Of a DNA stretch of 64,000 nt, positions 8,550-16,877 are shown one piece after another (the first letter of the stretch is position 1; the number at the start of each line of letters is the position of its first letter). The position numbers were made by a program, and so were the translations under genes. The notes beneath the pieces are model-generated. The model had not been told where the DNA came from. It made no database searches and saw only the letters and a program-made list of their open reading frames with translations. The DNA comes from Chloroflexota bacterium. Its GTDB lineage: Bacteria; Chloroflexota; Limnocylindria; Limnocylindrales; CSP1-4. The stretch lies in assembly GCA_947475545.1 (NCBI GenBank), contig CANJLL010000002.1, forward strand, positions 62,001-126,000, read 5' to 3'.

Positions 8550-10067
8550 ATGCTGGCTACCAACGAGCCGCGCGGCGAGCGCGAAGCACCCGGACCCGCC
8601 TCCCGCATCGCCGGCGCCATCTGGGGCCACCTGGTCGGCGACGCGCTCGGCGTCCCGTACGAGTTCATGGAGCCGGACCAGATCGGCGAGGTGGAGTTCG
8701 GCGCACGCGGGACGCACGACCAGCCGCCCGGCACGTGGAGCGATGACGGGGCGCTGATGCTGGCCACGCTGGATGCGCTGCTCCAGCCGGGCAAGCTCAA
8801 CCCGGACGCCATGGGCCAGCGCTACGTGGCCTGGTACCGCGACGGCGCCTACACGCCCAACGGCGATGGCCTGTTCGACATCGGCAACACCACGCGGGCG
8901 GCGATGGAGAACCTGGCACGCGGCATCCCGGCCACCGATGCCGGCCCGTCGGGCGACCGGGACTGCGGCAACGGGTCCCTGATGCGGGTGCTCCCCATCG
9001 CCCTGGCCAGCCGCATGGCCGACGAGGGCGTCCTCGCCGCGCGCGCCCACCAGGTCAGCAAGATCACGCACGGACACCCGCGCGCCCAGGTCAGTTGCGC
9101 GCTCTACACGCTCCTGGCACAGCGGCTCACCAACTGGAGCCGGCCGTCCAACGCCATCTTCGCGAACAAGAGCACGCTCAAGCTGATCTACATGACCAGC
9201 CAGGCGTACGCGCCGCAACTGACGGCGTTCACCGAGCTGCTGGCCTGGAAGGAGCGCTCCGGGCGCGGCTACGTGCTGGATTCGCTCTGGTCGGCGTGGG
9301 ACGCGGTGGCCGAGGCGACCAGCTTCGAGGACGCGATCCGGCGAGCCATCGCGTACGGCCACGACACGGACACCACCGCGGCGCTGGCAGGCGGGCTGGC
9401 GGGAGCGCGCTTCGGCTGGGAATCGATCCCGCGCGAGTGGCTGCGCGGGATGCGCGGCAAGGAGATCGTGACGCCGATGGTCGATCGGCTGATCGCGCGA
9501 GAGGTGGGGGTCAGCACGTCCACCACCAGCCCGCTCCGGGTCGACGCCGTGGACCTCACGGGCGCCGAGGGCGCTGGCGGAGGTGCCGCAGGGTCGGTCT
9601 TCATCACGTTCCTGCCCGGCAAGAAGCTGGTGGGGTTCACGGGCCCGCACTGGCGCGACATGGACGCGGATGTCGCCACCCTCAAGGCGACGGGCGTGGA
9701 CACGATGGTGCTGCTGGTCGAGGACCAGGAGATCGAGGACGCCATGGTCCAGGACCTCCCGGCGGCGCTGGGCGACGCCGGCATCGACCTGGTCCGCTTC
9801 CCCATCCCGGACCCGCGGGTCCCGGCGGACGGGGCCGCATTCCGCTCGCTGATCCGAAAGGCACTGGGGCAGGTGCGCTCCGGGCGCAACGTGGCATTCG
9901 TGTGCCGCGGCGGGGTTGACCGCTCGCCGATGGCGGCTGCGTGCCTCCTGCGCGAGGCGGGACTGGACGCGACCACGACGATCGACCGGATCCATTCGGC
10001 CCGAGAGCACACGCTGACGCGCGAGGAGCAGCTGGCGTACGTCCGCGACTGGGTCGCCGGGGCCTGA
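8550..10067 (+). CDS. ADP-ribosylglycohydrolase fused to CDKN3-like dual-specificity phosphatase
   Basis: A 505-residue two-domain protein. Residues 1 to about 315 are an ADP-ribosylglycohydrolase (DraG/ARH) domain: GAIWGHLVGDALGVPYEF, the metal pair in WSDDGALMLATLDALL, and YGHDTDTTAALAGGLAGA with the second Asp pair. After a Gly-rich linker, residues about 345-505 resemble CDKN3-type phosphatases: LPGKKLVGF, PIPDPRVP (candidate general acid Asp) and the P-loop VCRGGVDRSPMAAA (C-x5-R). Such ADP-ribosylhydrolase-phosphatase combinations are the namesake partners of ARPP-1 proteins, one of which is present in damaged form at 18.8 kb. The substrate is unknown; removal of ADP-ribose plus a phosphate or cyclic phosphate is an inference. 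Confidence 0.88.
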   Translation: MLATNEPRGEREAPGPASRIAGAIWGHLVGDALGVPYEFMEPDQIGEVEFGARGTHDQPPGTWSDDGALMLATLDALLQPGKLNPDAMGQRYVAWYRDGAYTPNGDGLFDIGNTTRAAMENLARGIPATDAGPSGDRDCGNGSLMRVLPIALASRMADEGVLAARAHQVSKITHGHPRAQVSCALYTLLAQRLTNWSRPSNAIFANKSTLKLIYMTSQAYAPQLTAFTELLAWKERSGRGYVLDSLWSAWDAVAEATSFEDAIRRAIAYGHDTDTTAALAGGLAGARFGWESIPREWLRGMRGKEIVTPMVDRLIAREVGVSTSTTSPLRVDAVDLTGAEGAGGGAAGSVFITFLPGKKLVGFTGPHWRDMDADVATLKATGVDTMVLLVEDQEIEDAMVQDLPAALGDAGIDLVRFPIPDPRVPADGAAFRSLIRKALGQVRSGRNVAFVCRGGVDRSPMAAACLLREAGLDATTTIDRIHSAREHTLTREEQLAYVRDWVAGA

Positions 10068-10070
10068 CCG

Positions 10071-10085
10071 CGGCGGCGACCGCCG
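10071..10085. terminator. Possible bidirectional hairpin between convergent genes
   Basis: CGGCGG-CGA-CCGCCG forms a short perfect stem between the convergent ends of the ARH gene and the channel gene. It lacks a T-tract on either strand, so an intrinsic terminator role is uncertain. Confidence 0.25.
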
Positions 10086-10112
10086 GGTCGTCGGATTGCG
10101 CCGGCACGACGG

Positions 10113-10688
10113 TCAGCCCTTGAGGGCGCGCTCCATCCGGCGGTCGGGCACGATCCAGACGGCGAGCATCCCGATGAAGATGGCCATCGAGACCAACGGG
10201 GCGACGAGGGCGATCGGGATCGCGGCGACGGCCGCCGCCGTCGAGAGCACGCCCTTCATGTCCATGCCCAGGACCGCCTCGAGCGCCTTCGGCTGGTCCT
10301 TCACCCGGATCAGCGCCTGGCTGAGGATGAAGTAGGCCGACGCGGACGCCACCATGACGACGGCGTAGACCGCGGTCGGGACGGGGGCAAAGCCGTTCTC
10401 GCCCATCCAGGCCGTCGCAAACGGCAGCAGCGAGAGCCAGAAGAGCAGGTGGAGATTCGCCCACATCACGCGGGCGTCGACCACCTTGGCCACCTGGAAC
10501 AGGTGATGGTGTTTGTTCCAGTACGTCCCCAGGTACATGAAGCTCAGAACGTACGCCAACAACGTGGGGCCCAGGTGGGCGAACGATTCCCAGTCGGTCC
10601 CCTCGGGCACGTGGAGCTCCAGGACCGTGATCGTGATGAGGATCGCCACGACGCCGTCGGTGAACGTCTCAAGGCGCGCCTTGTGCAT
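10113..10688 (-). CDS. TMEM175/DUF1211 family membrane protein
   Basis: Predicted integral membrane protein of 191 residues, one TMEM175-like unit. The family hallmark is in helix 1, FTDGVVAILITITVLEL (FSDGVxAI pattern), after a short basic N-terminus MHKARLET. About six hydrophobic segments follow, including LLAYVLSFMYLGTYWNKHHH, which contains the conserved W-x3-H, and LHLLFWLSLLPFATAWMG. Bacterial members have been reported as potassium-permeable channels; activity here is inferred. ATG 10688 overlaps the upstream oxidoreductase stop as TGATG, so the two are cotranscribed. Confidence 0.85.
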   Translation of the reverse strand: MHKARLETFTDGVVAILITITVLELHVPEGTDWESFAHLGPTLLAYVLSFMYLGTYWNKHHHLFQVAKVVDARVMWANLHLLFWLSLLPFATAWMGENGFAPVPTAVYAVVMVASASAYFILSQALIRVKDQPKALEAVLGMDMKGVLSTAAAVAAIPIALVAPLVSMAIFIGMLAVWIVPDRRMERALKG

Positions 10689-11614
10689 CAGCGCAACCCT
10701 CCCAGTGCCGCGAACAGCTCGCCGTAGGCGCCGACCGCAAGATCCGCGGCGTCCGGGCTGCGGAGTTGGACACACACGTGATCCGCGCCCGCGTCGAGGT
10801 GGGCCTGGACGCGGGCGATGACGGCCTCCAGGGATCCCTGCGCCACGATGGCGTCGATCAGCCGGTCCGAGCCCCCGTTCGCGATGTCCTCGGGGGTGAA
10901 GCCCTGGCGCAGGAGCGTGTTGGCGTAGTTGGGGAGCTGCAGGTAGCGGCTGCAGAAGGCGCGCGCCGTGGCCCGGGCCCGGGCCGGGTCGGTGTCGATG
11001 ACGGCGGCCTGCTCGACGGCGAGGAAGGCGGCCTCGCCCAGGTGCCGGCGGGCGGTCACGGTGTGGCTCACGGGGACGAAGTAGGGGTGGGCGCCATCCG
11101 TCCGTTCTGCGGCCAGCTCCAGCATCCGGGGGCCCAGGGCGGCCAGCAGGATGGGCGCGGGCTGGGCGGGGGCTGGCCCGGCGTACGACGCCGCGTCCAT
11201 GGCATCGAGGTAGGCACGCATCGTCGCGACGGGCTGCCCGTATGTGCCACCACGGGCGGCCACGGACGGGGCGTGGCTGACCCCGATGCCCAGCACGAAC
11301 CTGCCGGGCCAGGCCTCGGCCAGGGCACGGGCGCCGTTGGCCATGGCCATGGGGTCGCGCGCGTAGATGTTGGCAATGCCGGTGGCGATCACCATCCGCG
11401 GGCTGGCGGCCAGCAGGATCGCCGCGTGGGCGAAGGCCTCCTTGCTGCCGACACTCTCCGGGAACCAGGTGGCTCGCGCGCCCATCCCCTCGTACGCGAC
11501 GACCGCGGCGCGGGCATCGGCAGCGGTGTTGGCCTGGAGACCAAAGCTCCAGACGCCGACGCGGCCGAGATCGGCGGTCAGCTGTGCGCGGCGGTCTCCG
11601 TGGGGGGCGGTCAT
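10688..11614 (-). CDS. LLM-class (F420-dependent type) oxidoreductase
   Basis: Luciferase-like TIM-barrel protein of 308 residues. Sequence features of the family are GRVGVWSFGLQANT near the N-terminus, IATGIANIYARDP (bacterial luciferase-like F420 binders have this T-G-I-x-x-I-x-R-D), GRFVLGIGVSHAP, ILLAALGPRMLELAAERTDG and a C-terminal DAGADHVCVQL. Family members use F420 or FMN; the pattern is closest to F420-dependent TIGR03620-like enzymes, so I favour F420. The substrate cannot be inferred. It precedes the TMEM175 gene in a two-gene operon and diverges from the GH25 lysozyme. The ATG at 11614 has only a weak ribosome site. Confidence 0.85.
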   Translation of the reverse strand: MTAPHGDRRAQLTADLGRVGVWSFGLQANTAADARAAVVAYEGMGARATWFPESVGSKEAFAHAAILLAASPRMVIATGIANIYARDPMAMANGARALAEAWPGRFVLGIGVSHAPSVAARGGTYGQPVATMRAYLDAMDAASYAGPAPAQPAPILLAALGPRMLELAAERTDGAHPYFVPVSHTVTARRHLGEAAFLAVEQAAVIDTDPARARATARAFCSRYLQLPNYANTLLRQGFTPEDIANGGSDRLIDAIVAQGSLEAVIARVQAHLDAGADHVCVQLRSPDAADLAVGAYGELFAALGGLR

Positions 11615-11851
11615 GGCGGCTCGCTTGTTCGTTGCGTGGTGGGCGTCGCGCAACCGGCGACTCGGCCGAAGGGTACAGGAATGGGTTTCGCCACCGGGAA
11701 GCAGGTGCGGCGGCTGGCCAGCCGATTCTGCCCCGGCCGGGAGAGCGATTAGACTCAGTGCACGGGCACGCACCGCGGCATGGGTGCCACCCGCGCGGCG
11801 CACGCGCCGCCGCCGTGCCCGCGTGGCTCCTGTATCGCCTGAGACCCGCCC

Positions 11852-13480
11852 GTGTTCGTTCGTCCATTCCAGCGTCGCCGCCCCGCCCGCCGCCTCATCC
11901 CGGTGGTGGCGGTGGTCCTGGCGTTGGCCGCGCTCTCTGGCCTGCCGATGGCCCGCGGGCAGTCCTTCATCCGGGCCGCCGATGCCGCCGCGGCGGCCGC
12001 CTGTGGTGACGACTTCTACCCGCAGGGCGTCGACGTCTCCACCCACCAGGGCGCGATCGATTGGAAGGCCGTCGCCGCGGCCGGGATCGACTTTGGCATG
12101 GCGCGGATCGCCGACGGCCTCACCTTCCCGGATGCCACCTTCCAGACCAACTACGCGGGAATGCGCGCCAACGGCATCACGCCGGGCAGCTACCTCTTCT
12201 TCGAGCCCGGCCAGGACGCCGTGGCGCAGGCGAACGCCGTCGTCGCGGCGCTGACCAAGGCCGGGTTCCGGATCGGCGATCTTCCGCCGGCGATCGACGT
12301 GGAGGTCACCGGCAACCAGTCGCCCGCGGTGATCGCCAGCGGCGTCCGGACGATGGCGAGCACGATCCAGGCCACCCTGGGCGTGACGCCGTTCATCTAC
12401 GCCTCGCCCGGCGCGTGGAACCGGATCGTGGCGAGCGCCGAGTTCGGGGACCTGCCGCTCTGGGTCGCACACTGGCTGGCGGTCTGCCCAGCCATGCCAA
12501 ACGGCTGGGACGAGTGGAGCCTGTGGCAGTTCTCCAGCACGGGCCGGGTCCCGGGGATCGCCAAGGTAGTCGACCTGGACTTCGCCGCCACTCCCACGCT
12601 CCCGGTCTACACCGGGCGGCCGGTCTTCCCCAGCCTCAGAGACATGACCGCCTATGCGCTGGGGCCCGACAAGGTCACCTACTCGGTCCGGGCCGTGGGC
12701 CCGCGCGGCGTCCCGGTCGCCTCCGCCTGCTCCCCCGCCTCCGGCTCGGTCTTCCCGCTGGGCCCGACCAACATCACCTGCACGGCGACCAACAGCAGCG
12801 GCACGTCAACCCAGACGGTGCGGCTGGCCGTCCGGTTCGCCCGGCCGCCGGCCTTCGACGAGGCAGTCCCGGCCGACGTCGCCGTCCTGGCCGGCGCACC
12901 GGCCGGCACGCCGGTGGCGTTCGGTCCGGTCACCGCGATCGACTACGCGGGCGGCAGGATCCCGGCGACATGCAGCCCGGCCTCCGGGGCCGCGTTCCTG
13001 CCGGGCCGGACGGTCGTGACGTGCACGGCGACCGATTCGTTCGGTCAGGCCGCGCAGCGGTCATTCGCCGTGTCAGTGAGCTATCGCTTCACGGGCCTGC
13101 TGGCCCCGATCACCGACCCGATCACGACGACGAACCCCGTCAGCGTCTTCGCCCCTGGGGCGCCGATACCGGTCCGCTTCGTGCTGAGCCAGGCCGACGG
13201 GTCGCCCATCAACGACGCCGCGGCATCGGCCGTGGCCGCGGCGTGCGGCGCGCTGGTGTGGCTGGTTCCGCTCGATCGCCAGGCACTCCCGGATGGAGGC
13301 TACAGCGTGGTCTCATCCAGGAGCCTGGTCTGCGCCCGCTACGACGCCACGGCCCACCAGCTGGCGGCTGATCTGCCCACGGCCGGCGCGCCGCCCGGCG
13401 ACTACACGGTGGTGGTGGCCGTGGCGGACCGCGAAGGAACACCCCTGGCCGGCCACGTGGCGGAGATCAGGCTTCGCTGA
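11852..13480 (+). CDS. Secreted GH25 lysozyme with two HYR/Ig-like domains
   Basis: Exported muramidase of 542 residues. A signal peptide covers LIPVVAVVLALAALSGLPMA. Residues about 50-250 are a GH25 barrel: GVDVSTHQGAIDWKAV, ANGITPGSYLFFEPG, PPAIDVEV with the catalytic acidic pair, and WSLWQFSSTGRVPGI plus VDLDF at the end. Two HYR-like modules follow, each with the C-x-P-x-S-G-x-x-F-x-x-G-x-T-x-V/I-x-C-T-A pattern (CSPASGSVFPLG, CSPASGAAFLPG). The rest is a C-terminal PxKF-like beta domain. The GTG at 11852 begins the signal peptide. It may remodel the host wall or attack other bacteria. The 3' end overlaps the convergent gene by 14 nt. Confidence 0.9.
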   Translation: MFVRPFQRRRPARRLIPVVAVVLALAALSGLPMARGQSFIRAADAAAAAACGDDFYPQGVDVSTHQGAIDWKAVAAAGIDFGMARIADGLTFPDATFQTNYAGMRANGITPGSYLFFEPGQDAVAQANAVVAALTKAGFRIGDLPPAIDVEVTGNQSPAVIASGVRTMASTIQATLGVTPFIYASPGAWNRIVASAEFGDLPLWVAHWLAVCPAMPNGWDEWSLWQFSSTGRVPGIAKVVDLDFAATPTLPVYTGRPVFPSLRDMTAYALGPDKVTYSVRAVGPRGVPVASACSPASGSVFPLGPTNITCTATNSSGTSTQTVRLAVRFARPPAFDEAVPADVAVLAGAPAGTPVAFGPVTAIDYAGGRIPATCSPASGAAFLPGRTVVTCTATDSFGQAAQRSFAVSVSYRFTGLLAPITDPITTTNPVSVFAPGAPIPVRFVLSQADGSPINDAAASAVAAACGALVWLVPLDRQALPDGGYSVVSSRSLVCARYDATAHQLAADLPTAGAPPGDYTVVVAVADREGTPLAGHVAEIRLR

Positions 13481-14288
13481 CGGCGAGCACCTCCGGGGCG
13501 GCCGGCGGAGCGGCAAACGAGACGGCCGCCGAGCCGGTCGCCGGGGTGGCCGCCGGAGCCTCGACCAGGACCAGGTCGTGCATCTCGGCCACCCCCAGGG
13601 TGAGCCACGGGGCATAGGTCTCGCCGCGGATTCCCAGCTTGATCGTGGTCTGGCTGGGGAACGTCAACCCGTCGACGGTCTGGTACGCGTCCACGAAGCG
13701 GGCGCCGCGCGCGACGTTGCGCATGATCCCCACCGCGTAGTCGTGGCGGCGCAGCAGCCCGTCCGGGCCGATGTACAGCACCTGGCGGGTGGAGTGCGTG
13801 GGGAAGCCGACCGGGAACGTGACCTCCACCTTGTCCCACGTCTCCCCACCCACCCTGGTGGTCCCGGCGTCGCGCAGCGTGATCCCGGGCTGCAGGAGCA
13901 GGAAGGGGAGCTGCGTGTAGTTCCACAGGACGTAGCCGGCGAAGTACAGCATCTCGAGCTCGGTCCACCAGGCGAGGGTGCGCAGCGAGTCGAACGCCCG
14001 GCGGGGCTCGTCGAGGCTGGAGGACGGCCCGGCCACCCGCTCGATCGTCACCCGGGCAGGCGTGAAGGTGGCCCGCGCTCCCGGCGCCGGGTAGTCGCCG
14101 ATCTCGACGCGGGGCTCGCCGGTGTGCAGCCGGGCGGTCAGGTCGTGGAGCTGGCCCTCCCGCCGTCGGAGCTTGAACATCAGGCCCCGGAAGGTCCAGG
14201 TCATGTCCAGCTCCGCCACGCGGCGAAAGTGCTCCTCGCCGCCATGGGCCTGGATCGAGCGATCGATGATCGCGTTGCCGGTGGGCAT
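13467..14288 (-). CDS. Conserved protein, LolA/outer-membrane-lipoprotein-sorting-like fold (tentative)
   Basis: A 273-residue protein without a signal peptide that I do not recognise precisely. The N-terminus IIDRSIQAHGGEEHFRRVAE resembles the helical start of LolA-like proteins, followed by alternating strands (DMTWTFRGLMFKLRR, RATFTPARVTIERV, DKVEVTFPVGFPTHS, QVLYIGPDGLLRRHDYAV, PSQTTIKLGIRG). Homologues I recall are annotated only as hypothetical. The ATG at 14288 follows GGAG. It is divergently transcribed from an HxlR regulator, with an elaborate palindromic region between, so it is a likely target of that regulator and probably acts in a redox or stress response. Confidence 0.55.
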   Translation of the reverse strand: MPTGNAIIDRSIQAHGGEEHFRRVAELDMTWTFRGLMFKLRRREGQLHDLTARLHTGEPRVEIGDYPAPGARATFTPARVTIERVAGPSSSLDEPRRAFDSLRTLAWWTELEMLYFAGYVLWNYTQLPFLLLQPGITLRDAGTTRVGGETWDKVEVTFPVGFPTHSTRQVLYIGPDGLLRRHDYAVGIMRNVARGARFVDAYQTVDGLTFPSQTTIKLGIRGETYAPWLTLGVAEMHDLVLVEAPAATPATGSAAVSFAAPPAAPEVLAVSEA

Positions 14289-14340
14289 GTGGACTCCGTC
14301 GCCAGTGGGTTGGGTGGTGCCGGAGCCGCGTGGGACGCAG

Positions 14341-14400
14341 TCCGTTGTCTGATGCAACGGACTCTAGCGCCATGCGTTGCATGACGCAACTGGCTAGAGT
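14341..14400. promoter_or_regulatory. Nested palindromic operator between HxlR gene and its divergent target
   Basis: Two inverted repeats lie in the 118-bp divergent region. TCCGTTG-n7-CAACGGA spans 14341-14361. A larger, nearly perfect palindrome spans 14361-14400 with outer arms ACTCTAGC/GCTAGAGT and inner arms GCGTTGC/GACGCAAC. The recurring GTTG/CAAC half sites suggest one dimeric HTH protein. The outer arm ends in TAGAGT, which sits 6 nt before the HxlR start and so doubles as its -10 box. Confidence 0.65.
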
Positions 14401-14406
14401 GCGGGC

Positions 14407-14856
14407 ATGCAGAGGACGAGCCTGGCCGGCATGCACTGCTCCGTGGCGCGGACGCTGGACATCATCGGCGAGTGGTGGACGCCCCTGATCATCCGGGACG
14501 CCTTCCTGGGTCACGTGCGCTTCGACGAGCTGCAGCGCAGCCTGGGGATCGCCCGCAACGTGCTCGCGGACCGGCTGACGACGCTGGTCGCGCACGGCAT
14601 CCTGGAGCGGCGGCGCTACGACGAGCGCCCGCCGCGCGACGAGTACGTCCTCACCCAGAAGGGTCGCGACCTGTTCCCGGTGATCGCCGCGATCACCGCC
14701 TGGGGCGACCGCTGGACCGCGGGTGAGGCCGGTCCCCCGCTCCTCCTGGTCCACGAGCCATGCGGCCAGGCGGCGACGGTCCGCACGACGTGCGACCAGT
14801 GCGGCGAGCTGGTCAGCCTGGATAACACCCGTCCGACGCCCGGCCCGGGGGCGTAG
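14407..14856 (+). CDS. HxlR-family transcriptional regulator
   Basis: Winged-helix regulator of 149 residues. The start CSVARTLDIIGEWWTPLIIRDAFLGHVRFDELQRSLG is the canonical HxlR signature (C-x3-x-L-x-I-I-G-x-W-W-x-x-L-I-I-R), followed by NVLADRLTTLVAHGILERR and a wing YDERPPRDEYVLTQKG. Beyond the usual 110 residues there is a tail CGQAATVRTTCDQCGEL that looks like a small metal-binding knuckle. C11 aligns with the redox Cys of some HxlR/HypR proteins. TAGAGT ends 6 nt before ATG 14407, so the mRNA is probably leaderless and the start overlaps its own operator region. It is followed by an MFS pump only 9 bp downstream. Confidence 0.9.
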   Translation: MQRTSLAGMHCSVARTLDIIGEWWTPLIIRDAFLGHVRFDELQRSLGIARNVLADRLTTLVAHGILERRRYDERPPRDEYVLTQKGRDLFPVIAAITAWGDRWTAGEAGPPLLLVHEPCGQAATVRTTCDQCGELVSLDNTRPTPGPGA

Positions 14857-14865
14857 ATTCGCCCG

Positions 14866-16134
14866 ATGGCTGACACGGGCGCTCCGCCGCAGGAGAGCGT
14901 CAGGGCGCGCAACTACCGGCTGGTCGCCATCGACTCCGCCTTCGTCGGCGTCGTGAGCGCGGCCGGCCCGTTCCTCCCCGTCTTCCTGGTTCGCCTGGGC
15001 GCGTCGGGGGGCGAGGTAGGGCTGCTCTCCTCGATCCCGGCCCTGACCGCGGTCCTGCTGGCCATCCCCGTCGGGCGGTGGCTGCAACGGCGTCGGAACA
15101 TCGTGCCGCTGTACAGCAAGGTGCGCGCCACGGGCTGGCTGGCATACGGGGCGATGGGGCTCATTGGAGCGCTGCTGCCGGCGGAGGCGGCGATCCCGCT
15201 GATGCTGGCCACGTGGGCGGCGGCATCCGTTGCCAGCACCGCCGGCGTCGTCGCGTTCCCGATCGTCATGGACGGCGCGGCCGGGCCCAACGGGCGATTC
15301 GACCTGCTGGGGCGCCGCTGGATGATCGCGGGCTTGAGCATGACGATCACCATCGCCCTCGCCGGCCAGTTCCTGCGGGTCGTGCCCTTCCCCGGCAACT
15401 TCGCGGGGCTGCTCGCCCTCTTCTCCGTGGCGGGCATCGGGAGCGCGCTCATCTCTCGCCAGCTCGTGATCCCCGACCAGGCCCAGCTGGCACCGCCGGC
15501 GGCGGCGAGGAGCCCGCGGCTGCGGGCGCTCGTGGACCTGGTTCGGGCGCAGCCGTCCTTCATCCGGTTCGAGCTGCGCTCGATCGCCTACACCGCCAGC
15601 ATCGGCCTTGTCATGCCGCTCCTGCCGCTCTTCTACGTGCGCGAGGTCCAGGCGCCCGATGCGTGGATCGGGATCATCGGGTCGGCCCAGGCGGCCGGCG
15701 CCGTCGTGGGCTACTTCTCCGCGTGGCGCATCGCCCGGCGGCGGAGCGGGAGCGCGATCCTCTTCCCCTCGATGCTGGCGGCGGCGGCGGTGCCCGCGAT
15801 GCTCTCGGTGGTGGATTGGCTCCCGGCCGTCGCCGCGCTGGCCTTCGTCGCCGGGGTCGCCGCGGCGGGGACGCAGCTGGCCCTCTTCGACCAGCTGGTG
15901 GCGCGAATCCCGCGCGATCACGGGGTGACGTTCAGCTCCGTGGACCAGACGATCCAGAACATCGCGCTGATCGCCGCGCCCAGCCTCGGCGGCCTTCTGG
16001 CCGTCACGGTCGGGGTCCGCCACGGGCTGCTGGTGGCCACAGCGGTCGGGCTCCTGGCCTTCGTGCTCTTCGCGCTGGAGCCGCGCGGCCGGCCTGCGCT
16101 GCCGGGGCGCTGGTCCGGCAGGACCGACGGGTAG
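14866..16134 (+). CDS. MFS transporter
   Basis: Predicted 12-helix major facilitator of 422 residues. Hydrophobic segments include FVGVVSAAGPFLPVFLVRLG, LLSSIPALTAVLLAIPVGRW, the loop QRRRNIVPLYSKVRATGW in the position of the family loop 2-3, and a second half starting about residue 215 with IRFELRSIAYTASIGLVMPLL. TAGATT, which contains the TAG stop of the HxlR gene, ends 6 nt before ATG 14866; the pump can therefore be read from its own leaderless start as well as from the regulator. Context (HxlR regulator) suggests efflux of a toxic or quinone-like compound, but this is inference. Confidence 0.85.
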   Translation: MADTGAPPQESVRARNYRLVAIDSAFVGVVSAAGPFLPVFLVRLGASGGEVGLLSSIPALTAVLLAIPVGRWLQRRRNIVPLYSKVRATGWLAYGAMGLIGALLPAEAAIPLMLATWAAASVASTAGVVAFPIVMDGAAGPNGRFDLLGRRWMIAGLSMTITIALAGQFLRVVPFPGNFAGLLALFSVAGIGSALISRQLVIPDQAQLAPPAAARSPRLRALVDLVRAQPSFIRFELRSIAYTASIGLVMPLLPLFYVREVQAPDAWIGIIGSAQAAGAVVGYFSAWRIARRRSGSAILFPSMLAAAAVPAMLSVVDWLPAVAALAFVAGVAAAGTQLALFDQLVARIPRDHGVTFSSVDQTIQNIALIAAPSLGGLLAVTVGVRHGLLVATAVGLLAFVLFALEPRGRPALPGRWSGRTDG

Positions 16135-16232
16135 GCCGACCCCCCGGGATGCGGGTGCGCCCGCGGTATCTTGAGCGCCGGGTCGAGGTGAGCGCTCCGC
16201 TCGCCAGGACCCACGGACGGAGGCTTCGCGTG

Positions 16233-16862
16233 ATGTCAGAGTCGAACTGGGCGCCGACACCCGGGTCGGACTATCCGATCAACGTTCGCTTCGACCGAAG
16301 CCAGCGGGTCAGCCGGTTCTGGGGCATCCCCATCCTGGGGATCACCATTCGCTACCTGCTCCTGATCCCGCACTTCATCGTGCTGTGGGCCTTTGGCATC
16401 GTCGCCGGGTTGGCCATCATGGTCAGCTGGATCCCGGTCCTGTTCACGGGACGGTACGCCGGCTGGGCGTACGACATCGTGGGCGGCTATCTCCGCTGGA
16501 CCACCCGGGTGATGGCCTACGCGCTGTGCATGGTGGGGCCGTACCCGCCGTTCTCCACCGGCCCGGGCTACCCCGTCGAGGTCGACTTCGACCGGGCGTC
16601 ACGGGTCAACCAGCTGTGGGGCTTCCCGTTCCTGGGGATCGCGATCCGATCGATCGTACTGATCCCCCAGATGATCCTGCTCTGGGTGGTGAGCATCGCG
16701 GCCGGGTTCATCCTGCTCTTCGCCTGGATTCCGGTCCTGCTGAACGGGCGATTCCCGCAGATCGGCTACGACCTCGTGGGGGGCTACCTGCGGGTGTCGA
16801 TCCGGGCCATGGGCTGGCTCCTGCTGATGGCCGGCCCATACCCGCCGTTCCGGTTGTCCTGA
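16233..16862 (+). CDS. Membrane protein with two DUF4389 repeats
   Basis: A 209-residue protein made of two tandem DUF4389 units. Each has the form YP(I/V)xVxFDR, a SRFWG or NQLWG turn, an IP(L/I)LGI(T/A)IR segment, two hydrophobic helices, IPVLF/LNGR(Y/F), then D(I/L)VGGYLR and a GPYPPF end. The repeats are at about residues 9-110 and 113-209. Such proteins are small membrane proteins of unknown function that are common in Chloroflexota and Actinomycetota. ATG 16233 is preceded by GGAGG; an in-frame GTG immediately upstream is an alternative. It stands alone, convergent with the lipoprotein gene. Confidence 0.85.
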   Translation: MSESNWAPTPGSDYPINVRFDRSQRVSRFWGIPILGITIRYLLLIPHFIVLWAFGIVAGLAIMVSWIPVLFTGRYAGWAYDIVGGYLRWTTRVMAYALCMVGPYPPFSTGPGYPVEVDFDRASRVNQLWGFPFLGIAIRSIVLIPQMILLWVVSIAAGFILLFAWIPVLLNGRFPQIGYDLVGGYLRVSIRAMGWLLLMAGPYPPFRLS

Positions 16863-16877
16863 GCGAGGGACGGAGGG

